Shown here: in pieces, positions 28,537 through 38,174 of the stretch
How positions within the stretch are numbered: position 1 is the stretch's first letter
Layout: the number at the start of each line of letters is the position of its first letter
From: Rhodanobacter sp. MP7CTX1
Lineage (GTDB): Bacteria > Pseudomonadota > Gammaproteobacteria > Xanthomonadales > Rhodanobacteraceae
Direction: 5' to 3'
Assembly: GCF_014205795.1 (NCBI RefSeq)
Contig: NZ_JACHCN010000007.1
Location: 124,001 to 188,000 of the forward strand
Length of the DNA stretch: 64,000 bases
The notes under the pieces: model-generated
What the model was told of the DNA's origin: nothing
What the model saw: the letters and a program-made list of their open reading frames with translations, nothing else
Database searches by the model: none
Translations under genes and position numbers: made by a program

Positions 28537-30195
28537 ATGCCGTTGATCGTCGACGCGTCCGAAGAGGCATTGGCGGCGCTTCTGGAGAAGCGAATGCTCC
28601 GGCGCGCGGCCAGCCGGGCGGCCACCGATCTCCAGGCACTCGTTGATCAGCGCGTAAAACTGCGCACGGGAACTGCAAGCATTGTGTTGCAGGGCGCCGA
28701 AGCCGCCGGCGTGTTGACCGATTTGATTGGCTTTGTCGAAGGCACGCTTCATAGGTGGGCGGGAACCTACGCACCTGTGCATTGGCTGTGGCTGTTGCGC
28801 CGAATCCAGCCCGCCGTGTTCGAGGGCGCACTGCCGACAACCCTGGCCTATGACTCGGCGTTGGCCGCCGTGCTCACCGGTGCGTCGCCGGTACGGGGAC
28901 GCTTCCGTTTTCAGGAGCGTCAGCTCACCTATCCCCTCAGCGACTCCGACGGGGAGCGGGTGTGGCGCTTTTGCGCGGGCGTCCGGTTTCTCTCACATCT
29001 GCACCAAACTTACCGATGGGCCAGCAAGGGGGCTCCGATTCGGTTCCAACGTCGCGGTCCCATTCGGCCCGAACCATCAGAAGCTCTTCGAATCGCGGCC
29101 GAACGCTACGACGAGCGCGTGGCCACTGAGACCTCTTTTCTGTCGCACTCCGGAACCATTTTGCTTCCTGAAGTCGGGGCTCGCGAAAGCTCAATTACCG
29201 GAGTTCTCCAAATTGATCCCACCTTGATACCGATACCTGATCTGCCTGGGGTGCCCATCCAGGGGGCGCAGGTCTCGGCGCGATATATTCCCCATACCGT
29301 CGATCTGGACTCGTTGCTTGAACTGCTTCTCCAGGAGGAACCATCAAGCCCGACGCCTGCCGCGACGAATACCGCGGCCCTCGTCTGCTTGTTGGCGGCC
29401 TTCCACGACATCGTTTTGCAGCACGGTATGCTCAGCGGGGTACTTCAGCGCGGCTATTTGCTTTGGGGGCGTGAGCGGCTCTTTCAGACCCTGGCCGACG
29501 CATTTACCCGCCTGCCTCCCATCTTCCAGAAGCTCGCTAATTCCTCAGGCATAACGTCGCCAGACGACTGGACTCGCGCGTTGCAGACTATGGACGGAAC
29601 AGCTTGGCCTCTAGTCCCTGGGCCCGTTTTGCGCATCGATGGCGAGGCAGCTGTGCTTGACCTGTACTTCGCGACGATGCGTCTGAACGCGCTTATAAGC
29701 GAAACGGCGCAGCGGGGGGCTGCTGCGAACGCGCGTGCAACGCAGTTCGAGTGGCGCGTTCAGTCGGCGATCGATAACTCGTCCTGGAGACCGGACACAC
29801 CGTTACGGGATCTTCGGGGGCGACCGTTGCGCAGGGCAGGGAAAGCCGTAACCGACATCGACGCATTGGGGGTCCGCGGCACGAGCCTGCTGCTGGTGTC
29901 ATGCAAGAGCACCCTGTACTCGCCTCAATACGATACGGACGACCATGCGGTTGTCCGAAACCGCGCGGACTTGTTGTCGCGTGCAATTGCAGAATGGGAT
30001 CAGAAAGTCGCGTCCTTTCGGAGCCATCCCCTCGGAGATAACTTCGACTTCTCACCGTTCAAAGAGATCTGGGGGGTCGTTTGTACGCCGATGCCGGTCT
30101 TTGCGCCGACCGAACCACGTACTTCGATGGCCCCGGCGATGCTTGGCGCGGGATGTAGCTTTCATGAATTGGAGAGTTGGCTCGCCAGGATCTAG
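28537..30195 (+). CDS. Uncharacterised protein with PD-(D/E)XK-like C-terminal domain
   Basis: 552-residue protein from the ATG at 28537, which is preceded by GGGGAGGGGAG. I do not recognise the first 400 residues. The C-terminal part (about residues 430-500) has a nuclease-like core: TQFEWRVQSAIDNSSWRP, then KAVTDIDALGVRGTSLLLVSC KS, i.e. an Asp-led strand, a hairpin and a strand ending in Ser-Cys-Lys, followed by a helix (RADLLSRAIAEWDQKV). This resembles the D...(D/E/S)xK metal site of restriction-type and Mrr/NERD-like nucleases, with Ser in place of the usual acidic residue. It stands alone between remnants and the malic enzyme gene, so a defence or DNA-repair role is only a possibility. 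Confidence 0.6.
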   Translation: MPLIVDASEEALAALLEKRMLRRAASRAATDLQALVDQRVKLRTGTASIVLQGAEAAGVLTDLIGFVEGTLHRWAGTYAPVHWLWLLRRIQPAVFEGALPTTLAYDSALAAVLTGASPVRGRFRFQERQLTYPLSDSDGERVWRFCAGVRFLSHLHQTYRWASKGAPIRFQRRGPIRPEPSEALRIAAERYDERVATETSFLSHSGTILLPEVGARESSITGVLQIDPTLIPIPDLPGVPIQGAQVSARYIPHTVDLDSLLELLLQEEPSSPTPAATNTAALVCLLAAFHDIVLQHGMLSGVLQRGYLLWGRERLFQTLADAFTRLPPIFQKLANSSGITSPDDWTRALQTMDGTAWPLVPGPVLRIDGEAAVLDLYFATMRLNALISETAQRGAAANARATQFEWRVQSAIDNSSWRPDTPLRDLRGRPLRRAGKAVTDIDALGVRGTSLLLVSCKSTLYSPQYDTDDHAVVRNRADLLSRAIAEWDQKVASFRSHPLGDNFDFSPFKEIWGVVCTPMPVFAPTEPRTSMAPAMLGAGCSFHELESWLARI

Positions 30196-30339
30196 GCCCT
30201 GAAGGGCGTCGATCACTGCAGTGTTTTGAGAACTACGAAGCTCACCAGGTTTCTCGGTAGCCGCCAAGATCAAGACCTGCACGTTCCCCGAGGGTCAACG
30301 GAAGCTCCGCCGAGACTGGTTGTATTTGCTCCCGTGTGG

Positions 30340-32100
30340 TTACGTTTTTTCCCTGATTTTATAGGGCTGATAGTGGGGCTCCCAGAAGAGGGCTCTGATG
30401 CGCTCCGATAAGGTTGCTTCATCGCAAGGGTCGGCCACTCCGTCGGCCTGGGCCTGGCGAGCGACAACCTTGGCGACGGCGATGGATACCTCACGCAGCT
30501 GAGCTACAGGAGGTAAAAGTCGGCCGTTTTTGTCATTTACGGTGGGCGACATCGCTGCGACGGCCTTGCCCGCGACCATGAACATCGCATCAGTGACCCG
30601 GCGCGCACCCGCGGCGAGTACACCCAGGCCAACACCTGGGAATATGTAGGAGTTATTGGTCTGGTTTATCGGAATCATCTTCCCGTCCCATGCCACCGGT
30701 TCGAATGGACTGCCCGTGCCGATCAGTGCGCGGCCATTTGTCCAGGCGAGCAAATGCTCCGGTGTCGCTTCGGAGCGAGAGGTGGGATTGGATAGCGGAA
30801 AAATGACCGGGCGCTCGGCATGCTCCGCCATCGTGCGAATGACTGTTTCGGTGAATGCACCGCGCTGCCCAGACACACCCACCAAGACGGTCGGTTTGGC
30901 ATTACGCATGATATCGAGCAGCGATATCTCGCTCGGGCTTTCCAGCACCCATGGAGTAACCGCCTCGCGCCTCTGTAAAAAGGGCGCTTGCGCGGTCGTG
31001 ATGTCCGGCATGCCTTCGACGAGCAAACCGTTGCGGTCAACCAGGAAGAAGCACTGACGTGCTTGCGCTTCGCTGGCACCCGCATCGAGCATGGCTTGCA
31101 GCAACAATGACGCGATGCCACAGCCTGCCGAACCCGCACCGAGAATGGCGATACGCTGATCGGTCAATTTCACTCCGGTCACGTTGATGGCCGCCAAGAG
31201 GCTGGCCGTGGCAACCGCGGCGGTGCCCTGGATATCGTCGTTGAACGTGCACAACCGGTCCCGATAGCGCCCCAACATGCGGCTGGCATTGGAGCCCGCG
31301 AAATCCTCCCATTGGAGAAGAACGTTCGGCCAGCGTTCGGTCACGGCACTAATGAATTCCTCGACGAAGTCGTCGTAGTCCTGTCCGGTCACGCGTTCAT
31401 GCTGCCAACCAATATAAATCGGGTCGGCAAGGCGCTCCTGATTGTTGGTGCCGACATCGAGCAGGATGGGCAAGGTCAGCTCGGGGTGAATGCCTGCGCA
31501 ACCGGTGTAAAGCGATAGCTTGCCGATCGGAATGCCCATGCCGCCAGCGCCTTGATCGCCCAGTCCCAGTATTCGCTCACCATCGCTCACCACAATCACG
31601 CGAACCCGGTCAAAACGTGGATCAGCCAAAATCTCGCGGATGCGCTGCCTGTTCGGATAGCTCAGGAACAAGCCCCGCGGTTTACGCCAGATCTCGCTGA
31701 AGCGCTGGCAGCCTTCGCCTACCGTTGGCGTGTACACCAGGGGCAATAGTTCAGCGAGGTTGCGCACCAACAGCGCGTAAAAGAGGGTTTCGTTGGTGTC
31801 CTGCAAGTCGCGCAGAAAGGCATAACGTTCGAAATCCGTATTGAACGCACGCAAGACTTTCAAGCGACGCGCCACTTGCACATCGAGCGTGCCGATATGA
31901 GGAGGCAGTAACCCGTGAAGACGAAAGCGATCGCGTTCGTCGTCGGTGAAGGCAGTCCCCTTATTCAGCATCGACGTATTGATGAGATCGAAACCGGTGA
32001 GGTTGGTCTCGATCGGGGTGTCCAGTTGATATGCAGGGAACTCTGTCACGGCACATTGGCTCCTTTTGTCTCGGCGCCCGTTGTCAATTATGTCACTCAA
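30340..32100 (-). CDS. maeA: NAD-dependent malic enzyme
   Basis: Oxidative decarboxylation of malate to pyruvate and CO2 with NAD. The 586-residue protein is close to E. coli MaeA/SfcA (565). It shows LLPLVYTPTVGEGCQRFS (Tyr of the active site), the signature FNDDIQGTAAVATASLLAA, the metal-binding WEDFAGSNASRML and the NAD-binding RIAILGAGSAGCGIASLL. Several in-frame starts exist in the first 30 codons; the first ATG is shown. It lies tail-to-tail with the orphan nuclease-like gene and just downstream of the MFS gene on the same strand. Confidence 0.95.
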   Translation of the reverse strand: MSDIIDNGRRDKRSQCAVTEFPAYQLDTPIETNLTGFDLINTSMLNKGTAFTDDERDRFRLHGLLPPHIGTLDVQVARRLKVLRAFNTDFERYAFLRDLQDTNETLFYALLVRNLAELLPLVYTPTVGEGCQRFSEIWRKPRGLFLSYPNRQRIREILADPRFDRVRVIVVSDGERILGLGDQGAGGMGIPIGKLSLYTGCAGIHPELTLPILLDVGTNNQERLADPIYIGWQHERVTGQDYDDFVEEFISAVTERWPNVLLQWEDFAGSNASRMLGRYRDRLCTFNDDIQGTAAVATASLLAAINVTGVKLTDQRIAILGAGSAGCGIASLLLQAMLDAGASEAQARQCFFLVDRNGLLVEGMPDITTAQAPFLQRREAVTPWVLESPSEISLLDIMRNAKPTVLVGVSGQRGAFTETVIRTMAEHAERPVIFPLSNPTSRSEATPEHLLAWTNGRALIGTGSPFEPVAWDGKMIPINQTNNSYIFPGVGLGVLAAGARRVTDAMFMVAGKAVAAMSPTVNDKNGRLLPPVAQLREVSIAVAKVVARQAQADGVADPCDEATLSERIRALFWEPHYQPYKIREKT

Positions 32101-32196
32101 TGTCGTCAGGCTGCGAGAGGACGGATAACAGCGAAGCCATGCCCGTACCGCTACGGGTGGAACATGGCGCCGAGCCGCTTCCGCAAGCGTGTCTGG

Positions 32197-33666
32197 TCAG
32201 GCGTAGCCCTCAGGCTCGGGTACGCGCAGCGTGCACAGACCTGCGATGAGCAGGCTGGCGCCGCCCATGCCCAGGGCCCAGATGGGCTGGTTGTGGAAGC
32301 ACAGCCGCAGCAGTAGACCGAGCACGCTGGCGGCGAGCAGTTGGGGGATCACGATGAAGAAATTGAAGATGCCCATGTAGACGCCCATCTTCGCCGTGGG
32401 CAGGTTGTCGGACAGCAGCGCATAGGGCAGTGACAGAATCGAGGCCCAGGCAAAGCCGACGCCGACCATCGAGGCGAGCAGCCAGTGCGGATTGCGGATG
32501 TACAGGAACGACAGCAGGCAGCCACCCCCAAGGCACAGGTTCACCACGTGGCTGATGCGCAGGCCCCATCGGTGCACCATCAGCGGGATAACCACCGCGG
32601 CCAATGCTCCAAAACCGTTGTATGCGGCAAACAGCACGCCGACCCAGTTGGCACCCTCGTTGTAGGCGGACGAGCCGGTATCGGTGGTGGCGTAGATCGT
32701 CTGCGTCACGGCGGCGGTGGTGTAGATCCACATCGCGAACAGCGCGAACCAGGAGAAGAGCTGCACCCAGGCCAGTCGCCGCATCGAGTTGGGCATGCCG
32801 TAGAGGTCGCCCATCACCTCGCGCAGCATCCCATGGCTACGGGTGCGGCTCAGCCATGCGAACAGCAGGCCGAACACGATCAGGCCGCCGGCCAGCAGGT
32901 AGACCTCTTTCTCCAGCACGAAATGCCTGATCGCGAACAGTACCGCGATACCGACCAGCAGCAGCATCACGCCCGGTCGCCAGGCGCGCGATGCATCCAC
33001 TGCGGGCTCATCCGCCACGTTGTCGGTAAACGATTGCAACTGCGCAGGTGGATATTCGCGCGTGGTCAGGATGGTCCAGAGCACCGCGCCCAGCAGTACC
33101 GCCCCGCCACTGTAGAACGCGTACTTCACTGTATCGGGGATGCCGCCGTCCGGCGCCACGTTGGTCACACCGAACTGCGCCAGGATCCAGGGCAGCATGG
33201 AGGCGATCAGCGCGCCGGCGCCGATGAAAAAACTCTGCATCGCATAACCGGCGGGTCGCTGTTGCGTGGGCAGTTGATCGCCGGCGAAGGCGCGGAACGG
33301 TTCCATCGATACATTGATCGACGCATCCAGGATCCACAGCAGGCCGGCGGCCACCCATAGCATCGGCGCGTTCGGCATCCACAGCAGCGCCAGCGAAGCG
33401 AACACCGCGCCGACCAGGAAGTACGGCCGGCGTCGGCCCAGGCGGTTCCAGGTGCGGTCGGAGTAATGACCGATGATCGGTTGCACGATCAGCCCGGTCA
33501 GTGGCGCAGCGATCCATAGGGCAGGGATGTCGTTGACGTTCGCGCCCAGCGTCTGGAGGATCCGACTGACGTTCGCGTTCTGCAGCGCAAGCCCGAACTG
33601 GAGGCCGAGAAAGCCGAAGCACATGTTCCAGATCTGCCAGAACGACAGTGCGGGTTTCGGCCTCAT
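32197..33666 (-). CDS. MFS sugar transporter (SLC45/GPH-like)
   Basis: 489-residue transporter with about twelve helices. The start MRPKPALSFWQIWNMCFGFLG and the loop motif GHYSDRTWNRLGRRRPYFLVG resemble the sucrose/maltose transporters of the SLC45 and GPH type found in sugar loci of Xanthomonadales. AAGGGTAGG lies about eight bases before the start. It is divergent from a LacI regulator and beside a GH3 beta-glucosidase, so it likely imports the glucose or short beta-glucoside released in the periplasm. Confidence 0.83.
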   Translation of the reverse strand: MRPKPALSFWQIWNMCFGFLGLQFGLALQNANVSRILQTLGANVNDIPALWIAAPLTGLIVQPIIGHYSDRTWNRLGRRRPYFLVGAVFASLALLWMPNAPMLWVAAGLLWILDASINVSMEPFRAFAGDQLPTQQRPAGYAMQSFFIGAGALIASMLPWILAQFGVTNVAPDGGIPDTVKYAFYSGGAVLLGAVLWTILTTREYPPAQLQSFTDNVADEPAVDASRAWRPGVMLLLVGIAVLFAIRHFVLEKEVYLLAGGLIVFGLLFAWLSRTRSHGMLREVMGDLYGMPNSMRRLAWVQLFSWFALFAMWIYTTAAVTQTIYATTDTGSSAYNEGANWVGVLFAAYNGFGALAAVVIPLMVHRWGLRISHVVNLCLGGGCLLSFLYIRNPHWLLASMVGVGFAWASILSLPYALLSDNLPTAKMGVYMGIFNFFIVIPQLLAASVLGLLLRLCFHNQPIWALGMGGASLLIAGLCTLRVPEPEGYA

Positions 33667-34021
33667 GGGTGCCTACCCTTATGGCAGGTAATGTCGTGCG
33701 GCGCGGTCGCGTTCGCTGGCGGCGTGCTCAGCACGTGCGCACCGTGGGGTCTTCGCTATGGTTGATCCGGGTCATTAACACCTCCTCTGCGGCAACAGTT
33801 ATGTCATGGCGTGGCGCATCCCGCATGTTGCGGGCGCAGCATCGGCGCAGCTTTTTGCCGGCGACATCCTTGCATGGCAGGCAGCGTCGCGGTGCAGCAA
33901 CCAGCGCCACGTACATATTCATGGCTACCGCCGGCACGCCGGCCGCAACGCCGATCGTCCTTGTAAAGCGGAGGGCTCTGGCGGCATAGTCGATCAACAG
34001 TGTGACGACAGCGGAGAATCC
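33667..34021. promoter_or_regulatory. Divergent MFS/lacI intergenic region with degenerate LacI operator
   Basis: 355 bases without a gene, holding the promoters of the MFS and lacI genes. CAACAGTTATGTCA at 33793-33806 agrees with the palindrome TGACAGCGCTGTCA at nine of fourteen positions (ACAG and TGTCA) and is a weaker operator candidate. Two unrelated hairpins are present: CGTGCT-C-AGCACG at 33723-33735 and CCCGCA-TGT-TGCGGG at 33820-33834. Confidence 0.5.
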
Positions 34022-35035
34022 ATGCGGGTACGCCTCGAAGATGTGGCGCGCGCAGCGAGCGTATCGCCCAAGACGGTATCGCGCGTGCTCAATGACGAGG
34101 CGAACGTGACGGATGCCACGCGTCAGCGCGTGCGCGCGGCCATGGAGGCGATGGACTATCGCCCGCATCCGTCGGCGCGCAGTCTGGCGGGCAATCGCTC
34201 GTTCCTGGTGGCTATGTTGTACGACAACAACGACAACCCGGCCTCGACCTATCTGGCCGAGATCCAGGATGGTGTGCTCGAGGCCTGCGACGCGCATCGC
34301 TACAGCATGATGGTGCGCCCGCTGCGCATGAGCGGAGGTGATTTCATCCGTCGCTTCGATGCGCTGATATCCGACCACCACCCCGACGGCGTCGTGCTGA
34401 CGCCGCCGATCACCGACTATGCACCGCTGCTGAAACGTCTGCGTGAGCGCAACGTGCCCTATGCCAGTGTGTCGCCACTGCGGCGCGGCAAAATCATCGG
34501 CGTGACGATGGACGAGCAACGGGCCTCGCGGGCAATCGTGGAGCACCTGCTGGAGCTGGGCCACCGGCGGATCGCTCACGTGATCGGTATCGCCGACCAC
34601 GGTGCCAGCCGGTGGCGACTGGCCGGCTATCGCGAGGCGATGGCCGCCGCAGGTCTACCCGAGGATCCGGCTCTGGTAGTGCAGGGCGCCTTCACCTTCG
34701 GCTCTGGCGTGGCGGCTGCGCGGCAGCTGTTTTCACTGGCCGAGCGGCCGACGGCGGTGTTCGCTGCCAACGATGACATGGCCACCGGTGTGATGTGGGC
34801 GGCGGGCGAGTACGGTTTGAAGGTGCCGCACGACCTGTCGGTCTGCGGCTTCGACGATACGCCGCTATCGCGCCAGCTGTGGCCAGCACTCACTACGGTC
34901 CAGCAACCGAGCCGTGAGATGGGCAAGATCGCAGCCGAGCAATTGCTAGGCGTGTTGCGCGGTCACGGCGCCGGCCACCTGGTGCAGGTGCCGTTCTCCC
35001 TGCAGATCCGCGGCTCTACTGCCGCCGTACCCTGA
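34022..35035 (+). CDS. LacI-family transcriptional regulator
   Basis: 337-residue regulator. The LacI helix-turn-helix is at residues 2-25 (VRLEDVARAASVSPKTVSRV) with the hinge following, and a periplasmic-binding-protein-like effector domain covers the rest (AMLYDNNDNPASTYLAEIQDG, FAANDDMATG, LSVCGFDDTPLSRQLWP). It resembles the SalR/CelR group that senses glucose or beta-glucosides. I chose the ATG at 34022 since the LacI head starts there; upstream codons in this frame are non-homologous. It faces the MFS gene and precedes the GH3 gene, and probably binds the TGACAGCGCTGTCA palindromes at 35085 and 38060. Confidence 0.9.
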   Translation: MRVRLEDVARAASVSPKTVSRVLNDEANVTDATRQRVRAAMEAMDYRPHPSARSLAGNRSFLVAMLYDNNDNPASTYLAEIQDGVLEACDAHRYSMMVRPLRMSGGDFIRRFDALISDHHPDGVVLTPPITDYAPLLKRLRERNVPYASVSPLRRGKIIGVTMDEQRASRAIVEHLLELGHRRIAHVIGIADHGASRWRLAGYREAMAAAGLPEDPALVVQGAFTFGSGVAAARQLFSLAERPTAVFAANDDMATGVMWAAGEYGLKVPHDLSVCGFDDTPLSRQLWPALTTVQQPSREMGKIAAEQLLGVLRGHGAGHLVQVPFSLQIRGSTAAVP

Positions 35036-35084
35036 GGTCGTTTCGCTCCGCCGGGTGGCGCGGGAGTCATGCTGCATAGCAAAT

Positions 35085-35098
35085 TGACAGCGCTGTCA
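35085..35098. promoter_or_regulatory. LacI operator palindrome upstream of GH3 gene
   Basis: TGACAGCGCTGTCA is a perfect 14-base palindrome with a central CG, as is usual for LacI-type operators. It lies 59 bases before the GH3 start and 50 bases after lacI. The same 14 bases occur before the TonB receptor gene. Confidence 0.8.
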
Positions 35099-35156
35099 TT
35101 CCTGTCATTGTGCGACCCAGACGCGTACCTCCGGTGCGCCAGCCTGGAGCCATGAC

Positions 35157-37724
35157 GTGCCATTGCTGCCCCCATCGAGCCCGTTCCTGCGACGGGTTTC
35201 CATGTCCGTATCACTCGCTGGCGTATTGCTCATGACCGTTCCCGCCATGGCCGGCGACGCGACCACCGTCCACCCCGAACTTTGGCCGAAAGGCAGCTCG
35301 CCGTTGCCGACTGATCCACTGATCGAGTCACGAATCCAGGCATTGCTGGCGAAGATGTCGGTGGCAGACAAGGTCGGACAGATGGTCCAGGCTGACATCA
35401 AATACGTGACGCCGGACGATGTGCGCGAGTACCGCCTGGGCTCGATACTGGCCGGTGGCAACTCCAAGCCGCCGGGACAGCCGTACCCCACTGCATCGCA
35501 TTGGCAGGCGCTGTCCGACGCGTTTTACCGCGCGTCGATGGATACCTCCGCAGGAGGGCAGGCGATCCCGGTGCTGTTTGGCATCGACGCCGTGCATGGC
35601 CACAACAACCTTGTCGGCAGCACGCTTTTTCCGCAGAACTCTGCGCTGGGCGCCACGCGCGATCCGCAACTGATCCACGACATCGGCGAAGTCACCGCGC
35701 GGGAACTGCGTGCCAGCGGCATCAACTGGACTTTCGCGCCCACGCTCACGGTGCCGCAAGACGTGCGCTGGGGCCGATCCTACGAAGGTTATTCGCAGAA
35801 TCCCGCGCTGGTGGCGCAATACGCCGCCGCCATGATCGGTGGACTGGAAGGCAAGCTGGGTACCCCGCAGTTCCTGGATGCGGAGCACGTGATCGCCACC
35901 GCCAAGCATTTCGTCGGCGACGGCGGTACCCGCGACGGCAAGGACCAAGGCGACGCCCAGATCAGCGAGGCGGTATTGCGTGACGTACACGCGGCCGGCT
36001 ATCCGCCAGCAATCAAGGCCGGTGTGCAGGTGGTGATGGTCTCGTTCTCCAGCTGGAACGGGGTGAAGATGGCAGGCAACAAGGCGCTGATCACCGACGT
36101 GCTAAAGGGACGCATGGGCTTCGACGGGATCGTGTTGGGCGACTGGAACGCGCATGGCCAAGTGCCCGGCTGTACCAACGAAGATTGCCCTGCGGCGTAT
36201 AACGCCGGACTGGATATGCTGGAGGCACCCGATTCCTGGAAGGGTCTCTACAAGAACACTCTGGCCGAGGTGAAGGCTGGGGTGATCCCGATGAGCCGCG
36301 TTGACGATGCAGTGACTCGCATCTTGCGGGTGAAGATGCGCCTGGGCATGTTTGAGGCCGGGTTGCCGTCGGCCAACCCGCTCGTGGTCCGGTCGGCGCA
36401 AGTGATCGGGAGTCTCGCGCATCGCGCGCTAGCGCGTCGGGCGGTACGCGAGTCGCTAGTGCTGCTAAAGAACAACCACAGCGTGCTGCCGATCGATCCG
36501 CGCAAGCACATCCTGGTCGCCGGCGATGGCGCCGACAACATCTCCAAGCAGAACGGCGGCTGGACGCTGACCTGGCAGGGCACCGGTCTGACCAATGCGA
36601 ATTTCCCGGGGGCCACTTCGATCTGGGCCGGTCTCCAGGCGCAGGTGCAGGCGGCCGGCGGCAGCGCCGAGCTGTCGGTGGATGGCGACTACAAGCAGAA
36701 GCCCGACGTCGCCATCGTGGTGTTCGGCGAAGATTCCTACGCCGAATTCCAGGGTGACCTGCCGAACCTGGCATATCGTCCAGGCAACGATCACGACCTC
36801 GAACTGCTGCGCCGCCTGCGCGGGCAGGGCGTGCCGGTGGTGGCGGTGTTCCTGACCGGACGGCCGCTGTGGATGAATCGCGAGATCAATGCCGCTGACG
36901 CCTTCGTGGTGGCATGGCTGCCGGGCAGCGAAGGGGAGGGCATCGCCGACGTGTTGCTGCGTACCCGCGATGGTCGCATCGCGAACGACTTCCACGGCAA
37001 GCTGGCGTATGCGTGGCCGCGTAGCGCGGTACAGGTACCCGTCGCCGCCCTTGCACGAGGCGAGCATCCGCAGTTCCCCTATGGCTTCGGCCTGACCTAT
37101 GCCGATAGCGGTAACACTGGCCCCTTGTCCGAGGATGCCGGGATCGCACTAAGCGCCGCGCGGGCCGGTGTTTATTTCACCCATGGCAAACCGGCGCAGG
37201 GTTTCGCGCTGCACCTGACCGGCGCGAACGGCGCGGCCATGAATGTCGTCGCCGCCCCGGCCGCCACGGCGGACGGCAGCCTGCACATCAGCGCGCTCGA
37301 CTACAAGGCGCAGGAAGACGCGCGCAACCTGAGCTGGTCCGGTAGCGGTGGGGCAGGTGTCGCGCTGGTGGCGCCCGAACCGCTCGACGTGGAGCGCGAA
37401 ACCAATGGCGATGTGCTGCTGGTGACCACGTTGAGGGTCGATGCCGTGTCGCCCGGTGGCACGTCGATCGGTGTCCGCTGCGGTGTCGGCTGCAGTGGCC
37501 AGGTGCCGGTCGGCCAACAGCTCGCCGCGCTGCCTCACGGGCAGTGGCTGCGTGTGGGCATTCCGCTGAAATGTTTCCGCGACGCCGGCGCCCACATGAG
37601 CAGGCTGGACCAGCCATTCGAATGGTCCAGTCATTCAGGCGAACAGATCGCCATCACCGACGTGTCGCTCGGCACCGTCGCGGACCGGACGCTGACGTGC
37701 ACGCCTCACGGGGACAAGCCATGA
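35157..37724 (+). CDS. GH3 beta-glucosidase (glucan 1,4-beta-glucosidase, ExoP-like)
   Basis: Secreted or periplasmic exo-beta-glucosidase of 855 residues. After a signal peptide (MSVSLAGVLLMTVPAMAGDA in the first 36 residues) comes the GH3 (beta/alpha)8 domain with VLFGIDAVHGHNN, ATAKHFVGDGGT and the nucleophile Asp329 in GIVLGDWNAHG. The second domain follows (SLVLLKNNHSVLPI, VVAWLPGSEGEGIADVL), then a C-terminal jelly-roll as in ExoP-type enzymes. The GTG at 35157 has GGAG seven bases upstream; the ATG at 35202 is an alternative. It lies behind a LacI operator, next to transporter genes, and probably releases glucose from beta-glucan oligomers. Confidence 0.92.
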   Translation: MPLLPPSSPFLRRVSMSVSLAGVLLMTVPAMAGDATTVHPELWPKGSSPLPTDPLIESRIQALLAKMSVADKVGQMVQADIKYVTPDDVREYRLGSILAGGNSKPPGQPYPTASHWQALSDAFYRASMDTSAGGQAIPVLFGIDAVHGHNNLVGSTLFPQNSALGATRDPQLIHDIGEVTARELRASGINWTFAPTLTVPQDVRWGRSYEGYSQNPALVAQYAAAMIGGLEGKLGTPQFLDAEHVIATAKHFVGDGGTRDGKDQGDAQISEAVLRDVHAAGYPPAIKAGVQVVMVSFSSWNGVKMAGNKALITDVLKGRMGFDGIVLGDWNAHGQVPGCTNEDCPAAYNAGLDMLEAPDSWKGLYKNTLAEVKAGVIPMSRVDDAVTRILRVKMRLGMFEAGLPSANPLVVRSAQVIGSLAHRALARRAVRESLVLLKNNHSVLPIDPRKHILVAGDGADNISKQNGGWTLTWQGTGLTNANFPGATSIWAGLQAQVQAAGGSAELSVDGDYKQKPDVAIVVFGEDSYAEFQGDLPNLAYRPGNDHDLELLRRLRGQGVPVVAVFLTGRPLWMNREINAADAFVVAWLPGSEGEGIADVLLRTRDGRIANDFHGKLAYAWPRSAVQVPVAALARGEHPQFPYGFGLTYADSGNTGPLSEDAGIALSAARAGVYFTHGKPAQGFALHLTGANGAAMNVVAAPAATADGSLHISALDYKAQEDARNLSWSGSGGAGVALVAPEPLDVERETNGDVLLVTTLRVDAVSPGGTSIGVRCGVGCSGQVPVGQQLAALPHGQWLRVGIPLKCFRDAGAHMSRLDQPFEWSSHSGEQIAITDVSLGTVADRTLTCTPHGDKP

Positions 37725-37987
37725 ATGTCGAGCTGCTGTTCACGGTGGCGATGCTGCTGGCGTTGGTCGTTGGCTTCGTGAAGTCGGCTGGGACGTTGCG
37801 CCAGCGCGACCTCGCCATCGGCGGCGCCACGTTCTTCCACACGTTGACCGAACGCGGGTTTCACGGAGCGCGGGGCGGCACGCGGACCCGCGCGCGTGAG
37901 ATTGGACGCCAAGGCGTCCATTTGCTTTGCACCATTATCAAGCTGCCGGGAGGCTCGGCAAGCGGCGCGAGGGGTTGTGCAGCATGA
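37721..37987 (+). CDS. Small membrane peptide overlapping GH3 stop
   Basis: 88-codon frame starting at ATG 37721, overlapping the GH3 stop (ATGA). The first 25 residues form a membrane helix (ELLFTVAMLLALVVGFV), followed by a basic, low-conservation-looking tail (GARGGTRTRAREIGRQG). The overlap suggests translational coupling, but the tail could be junk from a truncated gene. No family is recognised. Confidence 0.4.
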   Translation: MNVELLFTVAMLLALVVGFVKSAGTLRQRDLAIGGATFFHTLTERGFHGARGGTRTRAREIGRQGVHLLCTIIKLPGGSASGARGCAA

Positions 37988-38057
37988 GTTTTTGAATGCT
38001 TTGATGACTTGTTGCCATGCGGCAAGCATTCATCGCAAGGGCGCTCTATTATCCAAC

Positions 38058-38075
38058 AATGACAGCGCTGTCATT
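38058..38075. promoter_or_regulatory. LacI operator palindrome upstream of TonB receptor
   Basis: AATGACAGCGCTGTCATT is a perfect 18-base palindrome whose core TGACAGCGCTGTCA (38060-38073) is identical to the site before the GH3 gene. It lies 100 bases before the receptor start, inside its presumptive promoter. Confidence 0.82.
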
Positions 38076-38174
38076 TTGGGGTCAACGGCGTGCCAGTGGG
38101 AGCTGGGAAATCTTTGTCATCGCCGGAGCGTGCGGCGGACAACAATCATCCGAACGATTTAGAGGGAGAGCTAA

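Noticed and set aside
33723-33834. Palindromes CGTGCT-C-AGCACG and CCCGCA-TGT-TGCGGG as LacI operators
   Set aside because: Neither resembles the TGACAGCGCTGTCA sites, and GC-rich DNA gives such hairpins readily. The weaker ACAG...TGTCA site was kept as the better candidate.
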